Translations under genes and position numbers: made by a program
Part shown: positions 1-6,086 of the stretch, one piece after another
How positions within the stretch are numbered: the stretch's first letter is position 1
Layout: every line of letters starts with the position of its first letter
Notes under the pieces: generated by a model
What the model was told of the DNA's origin: nothing
Databases searched by the model: none
Seen by the model: the letters and a program-made list of their open reading frames with translations, nothing else
Source: HTCC5015 sp051747425
GTDB taxonomy: Bacteria > Pseudomonadota > Gammaproteobacteria > HTCC5015
Reading direction: 5' to 3'
Assembly (NCBI GenBank): GCA_051747425.1
Contig: JBNJGD010000030.1
Location: 1 to 16,080, forward strand
Length of the DNA: 16,080 nt

Positions 1-377
1 AACAGAACCCAAACCGGCAACAACAAGGCCAGAGCCAACAGCAGGACCCGCAACAGAACCAGAGCGAGTCGCAGCATGACCCGCAGAATGGCCAGCAAGG
101 GGAGCAGCAAAGCGAGGGCAGCGGCGCTTCCGGCGAGGACGAACAGCAGAGCGAAGGACAAGGCCAGGAGAGCCCGCCCGAATCCGAAGAGGGACAGGAA
201 GAACAGTCGCCCGGTGCCGCTGCGGCCGGCGAGCGCCCCATGAGCGAAGACGAGCGCGCCAGCGAACAGTGGATCCGGCAGATTCCCGACGACCCGGGCA
301 ACCTGCTGCGCAACAAATTTGAACTGCAGTACCGCCGCTACCAAAAGTCCGAAGAGGAGAGTGAACAGCCGTGGTAA
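1..377 (+). CDS. C-terminal fragment of a BatB/BatC-type VWA-TPR protein (5' end outside window)
   Basis: An open frame with codons starting at base 3 runs to a TAA at 375-377; the start lies left of the window. The first ~80 visible residues are low-complexity, rich in Gln, Asn, Glu and Ser. The last ~45 are ordered and contain the stretch WIRQIPDDPGNLLRNKF, which resembles the conserved C-terminal tail of proteobacterial BatB/BatC fusions (membrane-anchored von Willebrand A domain, TPR repeats, disordered Q-rich linker). The VWA and TPR parts are not visible, so the call rests on this tail and on batD directly downstream, overlapping by 7 bases. Bat proteins are thought to act in the cell envelope with a MoxR ATPase; their exact role in gammaproteobacteria is unsettled. 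Confidence 0.65.
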   Translation, partial: QNPNRQQQGQSQQQDPQQNQSESQHDPQNGQQGEQQSEGSGASGEDEQQSEGQGQESPPESEEGQEEQSPGAAAAGERPMSEDERASEQWIRQIPDDPGNLLRNKFELQYRRYQKSEEESEQPW

Positions 378-2122
378 GCCATCAAGCGATGAGACACATG
401 CCCTGGAAGGCTCTGGCCGCCCTGGCCCTGCTCGCCCTGACGGGCCTGGCCCGAGCCGAGTTTACCGTGCAGCCGGAGCGCAATCCGGTGCCGCCCAACA
501 GCACTTTCGAACTGGAGCTCAAAGGCGAGGGCGATTTCGACGGCAGCCCCGATGTCGAACCGCTCAAGGAGCAGTTCAATATTCTCTCCCGAAGCCAGAG
601 CAGCCAGACACGCTGTGTCAATTTTGACTGTACCACCGCCAAGATCATCACCCTGCGCGTGATGCCCAAAAACCGCGGCGACATCACCATCCCCGCGCTC
701 AGCTGGAATGGGCGCCAGAGCGAGCCGGTGACCCTGCGGGTGGAGGAACAGGCCGCCGGCAGCTCGCCGGTGACGGTGGAGCTGCTAGTCGATCAGGACG
801 CCCCCTATGTTCAGGAGCAGGTAATCCTGACCCTGCGCGCCCGCTCCCGCCAGCGCTACGCCCGCGGTCAGTTCAGCGGCTTCAATCTACCCGACGATGT
901 GATCGTTCGCGCCATCGACGACGAGCCCAATCACTACACCAGCCAGTTCAACAACATTCCCCAACAGGTCGTGGAGCAGCGCTTTGCCCTGTTTCCGCAA
1001 AAGAGCGGCGAACTGACCCTCCCCCCGGTACAGTTTCAGGCCCAGTTTCCCAGTGGCCAGCGCGACATGTTCGGTCAGCGCCAGTACAGCTTGCGCCAGT
1101 TTTCCTCAAAGCCGCGCACTCTGGAAGTGCGCTCGCGTCCGGACAACGCACCAACGCCCTGGCTGCCGGCCCGGCAGTTGAGTGTCAGCCACTATCTGAG
1201 CGAGGAGAAACACCAGGTGGGTCAGCCCATCACCCTGAGCATTTCCTCCATGGGCGATGGCGTGCTGGCCAGCCAGCTCCCGGAGGTGAAACTGCCTGAG
1301 ATCGACGGGCTTAAAATTTACCCCGATAGCCCGCAGACCGAGGCCCGCGCCAGCGAGGGCAGCGTAACCGCCAAGCGCGTCGACAAAATCGCCCTGATCC
1401 CCACCCGCCCCGGCTCGTATACCGTGCCGGAAATGACTTTCAACTGGTGGAATACCGAGAGCGACAGCGCCGAGCAAGTCACCCTTGGGCCCATCGAATT
1501 GACCGTGGAGGGCTCGGCTGCAGCGGGCGCATCACAAAACGGTTCAAACGAACTGAAGGGGGCTGAAAGCGGCGACAGTGCCGACAAGGGGACGGCGTCC
1601 CCTGCCAGTGACACGGACGGCGACGCTTCAAGCCCGACGGATTCCTCAGCGGATAAATCGGTCGACAGCGGGGAGAGTCGCCTGTGGCAGGGCCTCGCCC
1701 TGCTCTTTCTGATCCTCTGGCTGCTGACTCTGGTGGTCTTCCTGTGGCGGAGCAAGCGGCGGTCGCCGCGACATGCTGAACCGGCACCCGCCCCGAGCGC
1801 CGACACGCTGGATCTGGAGACGCTGAAAAGCCGGATGCGTCAGGGCCTCGAGGCCCGCGAGGCGGCCGATCTGATCGCCCGCTGGGGCCGGCAACTGCCC
1901 GGAAAGCCCGCGGGCCTGCACGCCATTGCCCGGGCCATCGAGGCCGACCAGCCGCCACTGGCCGGTGAAATCGCCCGTCTGCATCGCCATCTCTACGCCG
2001 GTGACGACCAGCCCTGGCAGTCGAAAGCACTGAGCGCAGCGCTGGATGGCCTTGCCGCCAGCGACTTTGCCAACACGGGTGGCGGAACCACCCGACGCAA
2101 GCATCTGCCGCCCCTGTACTGA
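371..2122 (+). CDS. batD: BatD family protein (Bat operon envelope protein)
   Basis: A 583-residue protein matching the architecture of BatD (oxygen-tolerance family). It has an N-terminal signal peptide (hydrophobic stretch around residues 12-29, ending in ARA), a long periplasmic region of beta-rich repeats (about residues 30-380), a Ser/Asp/Gly-rich linker (about 380-435), one transmembrane helix (about 438-459, Leu-rich) and a basic cytoplasmic tail of about 120 residues. The GTG at 371 is chosen because a GAGGAG sequence at 353-358 lies at suitable distance; the in-frame ATGs at 389 and 398 have no clear ribosome site but either would also give a good signal peptide. It overlaps the preceding VWA-TPR gene and is presumably co-transcribed and part of the same envelope complex. 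Function beyond family membership is not established here. Confidence 0.85.
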   Translation: MVSHQAMRHMPWKALAALALLALTGLARAEFTVQPERNPVPPNSTFELELKGEGDFDGSPDVEPLKEQFNILSRSQSSQTRCVNFDCTTAKIITLRVMPKNRGDITIPALSWNGRQSEPVTLRVEEQAAGSSPVTVELLVDQDAPYVQEQVILTLRARSRQRYARGQFSGFNLPDDVIVRAIDDEPNHYTSQFNNIPQQVVEQRFALFPQKSGELTLPPVQFQAQFPSGQRDMFGQRQYSLRQFSSKPRTLEVRSRPDNAPTPWLPARQLSVSHYLSEEKHQVGQPITLSISSMGDGVLASQLPEVKLPEIDGLKIYPDSPQTEARASEGSVTAKRVDKIALIPTRPGSYTVPEMTFNWWNTESDSAEQVTLGPIELTVEGSAAAGASQNGSNELKGAESGDSADKGTASPASDTDGDASSPTDSSADKSVDSGESRLWQGLALLFLILWLLTLVVFLWRSKRRSPRHAEPAPAPSADTLDLETLKSRMRQGLEAREAADLIARWGRQLPGKPAGLHAIARAIEADQPPLAGEIARLHRHLYAGDDQPWQSKALSAALDGLAASDFANTGGGTTRRKHLPPLY

Positions 2123-2141
2123 CAATTTACAGTGGCAAAGG

Positions 2142-2174
2142 CACCCGGGAGGCGACTAGAGCAGCCCCCGGGTG
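2142..2174. terminator. Possible hairpin between convergent batD and lifO
   Basis: CACCCGGG (2142-2149) and CCCGGGTG (2167-2174) form a perfect 8-bp stem with a 17-base loop, just past the batD stop and overlapping the last codons of lifO. There is no T-run on either side, so it is not a textbook intrinsic terminator; it may still limit read-through between the two convergent genes. Confidence 0.3.
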
Positions 2175-3235
2175 GCCTTGACCCGCAGGGCCTCGCGCTC
2201 GTCAAAGCCATGGCGCTGGAGGGTGCTCTCAATAATCCTCTGTTCCTCTTCCGCCGTAATATCGCTGCCTGCCTCGTCGAGGGCCTCCTGCAGGTCGCTG
2301 TCGAATTCGCTCACCCGCTGCTCCCAGGCGGCGCGCTCTTCATCCAGCTCGGCCAGCCGCTCGGCGGCCTCCACCCCGACCAGCTGCGCGCGCATCTGGC
2401 GAAGCTCCTCGGCGCTCGCCCCCTGCTCTTTTAACGCCCGGGTGCGGTGATCCAGTTCGCGCTGGTTGAGGCGCTCGCGGATTTGCTCCCGGCGCGACTC
2501 GGGCAGGGTCGAGGCCATATTGCGCAAGCGTTCAATGCGTTCGAGTTCATCCAGTCCGGGCTGACTCTGGTTGAGGGCCATGCTGTTGAGGTTGTAATCG
2601 GTGTAGGCCTCCTTGTCGGCAAACAGGGCGCGGGCGTGCTCGCCACCAAACACATCCCGGCGCACCTGTTTGAGCTGGCTGAAGCCCTCGCGCAAAGTGG
2701 CCAGGTCGCCACTGTTGCTGTAGCTGCCCAACAGCTCGGCCTGGCGCTCGCGGTAGTCCAGATACTGGGCCAACAGCAATTTGGCGTCGTCCTGGGCCGA
2801 AGCCGGCAGGGCCGCCTCGATCAAACGGCGCACGCGCTGGACGATCCGGTCCAGACTCTCCTCGCCAATGGTGGTCATAAAGTATTCAAACACCCGAATG
2901 ACCTGGGGCTCGACAATCAGGTTGCCGTTCTCATCCAGGCGAAACCCGCCGTCAACTTGAGTACCTTGAAGGGACGGCGGCAAATCCTCTACCGCCAGGG
3001 CGTAAAGCGCCTCGGCGTCCAGCTCGCGCTCGGATTCGGGCACCCCTTCCACCGCCTTTTCGGCGTTATCCGACGCGGCCCGCTCGGCCTCGCGGTAGGC
3101 CGAGTCAATCACTTCGGCCGGTGGTCGCGCTTCCACGGAACCGCGCTCACCCTGCATCCAGTAGAGCCCCAGACGCAGAGCCATCAGTAAAACCACAACG
3201 ACCACCACGCCGGTCAAAAGATATCGCTTGTTCAT
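2156..3235 (-). CDS. lifO: Lipase-specific foldase (lipase chaperone, Lif/LipB family)
   Basis: A 359-residue steric chaperone of family I lipases. It has an N-terminal inner-membrane anchor (residues 5-25, Val/Leu-rich), a variable linker (about 27-70), then the helical foldase domain, which in this family wraps around the lipase in the periplasm. Recognisable pieces are the signature region VIRVFEYFMTTIGEE (112-126), a VRRDVFGGEHARALFADKEAY stretch in the middle, and a charged C-terminal helix containing QLVGVEAAERLAELDEERAAW. The start at 3235 is supported by a strong AGGAGGGGAG ribosome site; an upstream GTG at 3328 adds no family-like sequence. The signature deviates from the consensus Rx1x2FDY(F/C)L(S/T)A: Ile for Arg, Glu for Asp. 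The gene is divergent from lip1, not downstream of it as in most lipase operons, and is the only foldase for three lipases here. Confidence 0.92.
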   Translation of the reverse strand: MNKRYLLTGVVVVVVLLMALRLGLYWMQGERGSVEARPPAEVIDSAYREAERAASDNAEKAVEGVPESERELDAEALYALAVEDLPPSLQGTQVDGGFRLDENGNLIVEPQVIRVFEYFMTTIGEESLDRIVQRVRRLIEAALPASAQDDAKLLLAQYLDYRERQAELLGSYSNSGDLATLREGFSQLKQVRRDVFGGEHARALFADKEAYTDYNLNSMALNQSQPGLDELERIERLRNMASTLPESRREQIRERLNQRELDHRTRALKEQGASAEELRQMRAQLVGVEAAERLAELDEERAAWEQRVSEFDSDLQEALDEAGSDITAEEEQRIIESTLQRHGFDEREALRVKATRGLL

Positions 3236-3597
3236 TCTCCCCTCCTCTGTAGTGGCCGAATGTATCCCCTCCGTTGCTCTTTGGCCAGCCACCGTTGTGT
3301 CGACGGGAAAAAATGTCCCCCACTGCATGGAGAGACTGACAAACCCTCATTTAGTGCACACATGTGAACAAGCGACAGCAACTGAACCAAGACGACAAAA
3401 TAAGCAAAAACTACCTCATTTTTTACGGAATTTTCCCTTTAAAGACGGCCAGTTACGGAACACCTGCTTATTTTTTAACCAGTTCAATCGATTTGCAGGG
3501 CTGCCTCTGAAACGATAAATAAATCACACGATTTACGCCCAAGCCCAGTGGCGTGGATCCGGCTTGCTAAACACTCTGCACAAAGGGAGAGGAAATC
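3236..3597. promoter_or_regulatory. Divergent intergenic region between lifO and lip1
   Basis: This 362-base region separates the start of lifO from that of lip1 and must hold both promoters. The left third is GC-rich and holds the lifO ribosome site; the part from about 3365 to 3540 is markedly AT-richer than the surrounding genes, as expected for promoter DNA. It contains the AAATC-N4-GATTT dyad (3520-3535) and a CACATGTG palindrome (3359-3366). For lip1, GATAAA at 3514-3519 is a loose -10 match, with only a poor -35 (TTGCAG, 3493-3498) upstream. No convincing sigma-70 promoter was found for lifO. No small gene is evident. Confidence 0.5.
3520..3535. promoter_or_regulatory. Putative operator upstream of lip1 (TAAATC-N4-GATTTA)
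   Basis: TAAATCACACGATTTA is a perfect 6+6 inverted repeat with a 4-base spacer, ending 62 bases before the lip1 start codon and directly following the weak -10-like GATAAA. The same core recurs before lip2 and lip3, which is the reason for calling it an operator. The binding protein is unknown. Confidence 0.55.
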
Positions 3598-4539
3598 ATG
3601 ATGAAAACACTGATCCGGGGTATTGCCCTGCTTGGCCTCGCTGTCGTCAGCGCACCGGCCCTGTCCATGGGTGAAGACCCCAACTACACGGAAACCGAAA
3701 ACCCGATTGTTCTGGTCAACGGTCTCTACGGCTTCGACGACATTGTCGGCGTCGATTACTGGTACGACATGGTGGAAGCGCTGGAAGAGGACGGCGCCAC
3801 GGTCTATGTTACCAATGTTCAGGCCACCAACAGCATCGCCACCCGTGGCGAGCAGCTGATCGCCGCACTGGAGGAAATTCAGGCCACCGACGGTCACGAC
3901 CAGTTCAATTTGATCGGCCACAGCTACGGCGCCCCGACTTCGCGCTATGTCGCCACCACCCGGCCCGAAATGGTGACTTCGGTGTCCACCGTTGGCGGCG
4001 TCAACAAGGGTACCGATCTGGCCGACGGGCTCTACGCCGTGGACGAAACGCCAGTAGCCAATGACCTGCTGTGGGGCGCCGGGGACTTCCTGGGCCTGAT
4101 CATCGACGGCTCATCCGGCCAGTCGGATTACAGCAACCAGGACATTCGCGAGGCGACCCGACAGATGACTTACGCTGGCATGGAAGAATGGAACCAGCAC
4201 TTCCCCGACGGTTTGCCCACCAGCGAGTGCGGTGAGGGCGACTACGAGGCCAACGGCATCCGCTACTACTCCTGGACCGGCGTTTCCCAGGTGACTAATT
4301 ACTCGGATCCGCTGGACTTGATGGTGATTTCGCTGACTTCGGCCTTCTTTGATGACGACGACCACGATGGCCTCGTGCCGCGCTGCTCGACGCACCTGGG
4401 CCAGGTGATCCGGGACGACTACGAGCTGAACCATATGGACGAGATCAACCAGACTCTGGGTCTGAAATCCAGCACGGCACCCGATCCGGTTCAGATCCTG
4501 CGCAATCACGCCAACCGCCTCAAGACAGCCGGTCTGTAA
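3598..4539 (+). CDS. Secreted family I triacylglycerol lipase, copy 1 (Asn-Gly / GHSYG variant)
   Basis: A 313-residue secreted alpha/beta hydrolase, closest in layout to Pseudomonas-type foldase-dependent lipases. It starts with a signal peptide (residues 1-23, ending ALS). The catalytic triad is Ser109 in GHSYG, Asp257 in HDGLV and His279 in LNHMDE. A disulfide pair is present (Cys211, Cys263), as are calcium ligands equivalent to those of P. aeruginosa lipase (Asp237, Asp281, Gln285). It should hydrolyse acylglycerol esters outside the cell after foldase-assisted folding and T2SS export. Two deviations stand out: the His-Gly oxyanion motif is Asn41-Gly42, and the usual PHKG is VNKG (Asn136). 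GGGAGAGG at 3585-3592 serves the start; ATG 3598 or 3601 are equally possible. It is monocistronic, with its own terminator, and about three quarters identical to the next gene. Confidence 0.92.
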   Translation: MMKTLIRGIALLGLAVVSAPALSMGEDPNYTETENPIVLVNGLYGFDDIVGVDYWYDMVEALEEDGATVYVTNVQATNSIATRGEQLIAALEEIQATDGHDQFNLIGHSYGAPTSRYVATTRPEMVTSVSTVGGVNKGTDLADGLYAVDETPVANDLLWGAGDFLGLIIDGSSGQSDYSNQDIREATRQMTYAGMEEWNQHFPDGLPTSECGEGDYEANGIRYYSWTGVSQVTNYSDPLDLMVISLTSAFFDDDDHDGLVPRCSTHLGQVIRDDYELNHMDEINQTLGLKSSTAPDPVQILRNHANRLKTAGL

Positions 4540-4570
4540 AAAACCTCCTGAAGACCGACACTGGCATTTG

Positions 4571-4597
4571 ACCGGGGGCAATCCCCGGTCTTTTTTT
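4571..4597 (+). terminator. Rho-independent terminator of lip1
   Basis: ACCGGGG (4571-4577) pairs with CCCCGGT (4583-4589) around a 5-base loop and is followed by C and seven T. It lies 32 bases after the lip1 stop. The whole 3' segment, from CTCCTGAA to the terminator, is recognisably homologous to the 3' segment of lip2. Confidence 0.9.
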
Positions 4598-4634
4598 GCC
4601 CAAAGTCTCCAACTCGCTGCCAGGAGTTGCGTTT

Positions 4635-4673
4635 AAACGACACGATTTAATCCGATAGTAAATCACATATCGC
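4635..4673. promoter_or_regulatory. Degenerate half-sites of the lipase operator upstream of lip2
   Basis: AAACGACACGATTTA (4635-4649) keeps the right half of the lip1 operator exactly (ACACGATTTA), and TAAATCACAT (4659-4668) keeps nine of ten bases of its left half. Together GATTTA (4644-4649) and TAAATC (4659-4664) also form an outward-facing dyad with a 9-base spacer. They may be weak secondary sites or decayed copies. Confidence 0.3.
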
Positions 4674-4691
4674 GCCAAACTGGCGCAATAT
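4667..4691. repeat. 25-bp imperfect palindrome in the lip2 promoter region
   Basis: ATAT-C-GCGCCA-AAC-TGGCGC-A-ATAT: a perfect GCGCCA/TGGCGC inverted repeat (4672-4686) extended by ATAT on both sides with one mismatch. It is not followed by T residues, so it does not look like a terminator. I did not see it before lip1 or lip3. Confidence 0.4.
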
Positions 4692-4775
4692 CAAGACCTT
4701 AGCCCCCCTTTCGGAAAAATATACCGCTGGTCGGCAATTTATGACCGTTTGACGGGGTTTCAGCAAAGTAGTACA

Positions 4776-4789
4776 AAATCATTCGATTT
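4776..4789. promoter_or_regulatory. Putative operator upstream of lip2 (AAATC-N4-GATTT)
   Basis: AAATCATTCGATTT is a perfect 5+5 inverted repeat with a 4-base spacer, ending 19 bases before the chosen lip2 start codon at 4809. That close to the ribosome site it probably lies at or downstream of the transcription start, which would suit a repressor. Confidence 0.55.
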
Positions 4790-4808
4790 AAACAAAAAGG
4801 CCGCACGC

Positions 4809-5741
4809 ATGCTGAAAAGAATCACACTGCTCCTGATCGCCAGTTTCGCCCTGACCGGCCAGGCGCAGGCCATGGGGGAAGACCCAAACTACACGCAAAC
4901 CAGCAATCCTATTGTGCTGGTCAACGGCCTGTTTGGTTTTGATGACATCGTCGGCGTCGACTACTGGTACGACATCGTCGAAAACCTGCGCGACGATGGC
5001 GCCACCGTTTATGTGGTGAATGTTCAGGCCACCAACAGCATTGCCGCCCGCGGCGAACAGCTCATCGACAGCCTGGAACAGTTCAGGGCGACGGACAGTC
5101 ACCAGTCCTTTAATCTGATTGGCCACAGCTACGGTGCTCCCACGGCCCGCTACGCGGCCGGTGTACGCCCCGAGCTGGTCAGCTCGGTCAGTACTGTGGG
5201 TGGGGTCAACAAGGGCACCGACCTGGCCGACGGCCTGGTAGCCATCGGCGACTACCCGGTGATCGGCGACCTCATGTGGGAGCTGGGCGATCTGCTGGGG
5301 CTGGTAATCGATGGTATCTCCGGCCAGGGCGACGCCAGCAACCAGGACATTAAAGAGTCTGCCCGTCAGATGACCTACGCCGGCATGGCCGAATGGAACC
5401 AGAGCTTCCCACAGGGTGTCCCCACCAGCGCCTGTGGCGAGGGTGACTATCAGGCCAACGGAATCCGCTACTACTCCTGGAGCGGTGTGGCCCAACGCAC
5501 CAATGCCTTCGACCTGCTCGACCTGGTGGTGGATGTGACTTCCCTCTTCTTTGACAACAAGGACCACGATGGTCTGGTGCCGCGCTGTTCCAGCCGCCTG
5601 GGCATGGTCATCCGCGACGACTACCACCTGAACCACCTGGACGAGGTCAACCAGATGTTGGGCCTGAAATCCTATAAATCGCCCGATCCGGTTCAGATTT
5701 TCCGCAACCACGCCAACCGTCTTAAAACGGCCGGCTTATAA
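4809..5741 (+). CDS. Secreted family I triacylglycerol lipase, copy 2 (Asn-Gly / GHSYG variant)
   Basis: A 310-residue lipase, the tandem paralogue of the preceding gene (about 71 differences over roughly 290 aligned residues, by eye). Signal peptide residues 1-21 end in AQA. The triad is Ser107 (GHSYG), Asp254 (HDGLV) and His276 (LNHLDE); the disulfide is Cys209-Cys260; calcium ligands are Asp235, Asp278 and Gln282. It shares the Asn39-Gly40 oxyanion motif and VNKG (Asn134). The ATG at 4809 is chosen because the signal peptide begins there and AAGG lies 8 bases upstream; the frame is open further up (ATG-like start at 4749) but those 20 residues are not family-like. The signal peptide has diverged from that of copy 1 more than the mature enzyme. 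It should depend on the single foldase gene and T2SS export. Confidence 0.92.
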   Translation: MLKRITLLLIASFALTGQAQAMGEDPNYTQTSNPIVLVNGLFGFDDIVGVDYWYDIVENLRDDGATVYVVNVQATNSIAARGEQLIDSLEQFRATDSHQSFNLIGHSYGAPTARYAAGVRPELVSSVSTVGGVNKGTDLADGLVAIGDYPVIGDLMWELGDLLGLVIDGISGQGDASNQDIKESARQMTYAGMAEWNQSFPQGVPTSACGEGDYQANGIRYYSWSGVAQRTNAFDLLDLVVDVTSLFFDNKDHDGLVPRCSSRLGMVIRDDYHLNHLDEVNQMLGLKSYKSPDPVQIFRNHANRLKTAGL

Positions 5742-5767
5742 GATCTCCTGAATGAACACTGGCACTT

Positions 5768-5793
5768 AACCGGGGGCAGCCCCGGTTTTTTTT
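5768..5793 (+). terminator. Rho-independent terminator of lip2
   Basis: AACCGGGG (5768-5775) pairs with CCCCGGTT (5780-5787) around a GCAG loop, and the T-run continues to 5793. It is closely similar to the lip1 terminator, as expected if the duplicated unit included it. Confidence 0.9.
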
Positions 5794-5986
5794 GCCTGAA
5801 CACTTCTCCCGCCTTTTATTCCCCTTTGTACACGGTTTGAGACAAATCGGCCTGCGCTGATAACGCCATCACCCCGGGGCGATTTTATTGGTCTTTTTTT
5901 TTACCGCTTGAAATGTGCCCATATCGTAAGATTTTTATTTAATTTCAATGACTTACAAAGCATTTCAGCTGACATAACCAATATTA

Positions 5987-6000
5987 AAATCATTTGATTT
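5987..6000. promoter_or_regulatory. Putative operator upstream of lip3, distal copy (AAATC-N4-GATTT)
   Basis: AAATCATTTGATTT is a perfect 5+5 inverted repeat with a 4-base spacer, 86 bases before the lip3 start. Its centre is 29 bases from that of the proximal copy. Confidence 0.55.
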
Positions 6001-6014
6001 GAACGCGCCATGAG

Positions 6015-6030
6015 TAAATCATGCGATTCA
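6015..6030. promoter_or_regulatory. Putative operator upstream of lip3, proximal copy (one mismatch)
   Basis: TAAATCATGCGATTCA keeps the dyad at five of six paired positions, including the outer T/A pair seen before lip1; the one mismatch is C for T in the right half. It ends 56 bases before the lip3 start codon. Confidence 0.45.
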
Positions 6031-6086
6031 ACCAGCCGTTGATCGGCAAAAAAATACCGTTAGATCACAACAGGGGAAAGACCAAT

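Larger units (their letters stand above)
5742..6086. promoter_or_regulatory. Intergenic region between lip2 and lip3
   Basis: After the lip2 terminator this 345-base region becomes strongly AT-rich from about 5880 to 6000, unlike the flanking genes. It holds a T9 run near 5893-5902, two copies of the lipase operator dyad (5987-6000 and 6016-6029) and the lip3 ribosome site (AGGGGAAAG, 6072-6080). I could not find a convincing -35/-10 pair at standard spacing. No small gene is evident. Confidence 0.5.

Noticed and set aside
3236..3328. Upstream GTG start for the foldase adding 31 residues
   Set aside because: The internal ATG at 3235 has a strong AGGAGGGGAG site and begins a typical membrane anchor; the extension is not family-like.
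3359..3366. CACATGTG palindrome between lifO and lip1 as a possible CRP-type site
   Set aside because: It is only 8 bp with no spacer and does not match the TGTGA-N6-TCACA layout.
3400..3480. Repeated short strings (TTACGGA and CCAGTT, twice each) before lip1
   Set aside because: They are 6-7 bases long and irregularly spaced in AT-rich DNA, so chance explains them.
3554..3567. Sigma-54-like element before lip1 (TGG ... TTGC)
   Set aside because: The GG and GC doublets are separated by 9 bases instead of the required 10, and the -24 element is otherwise poor (TGGATC).
4788..5711. Long open frame (307 codons) antisense to lip2
   Set aside because: It mirrors the codon pattern of the lipase on the other strand; similar shadows lie antisense to lip1 and lip3. 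The protein is His/Val/Gln-rich without recognisable motifs.
6021..6086. Upstream ATG giving lip3 a 22-residue N-terminal extension
   Set aside because: The ATG lies inside an operator-like dyad, has no ribosome site, and would put a polar basic leader in front of a normal signal peptide.
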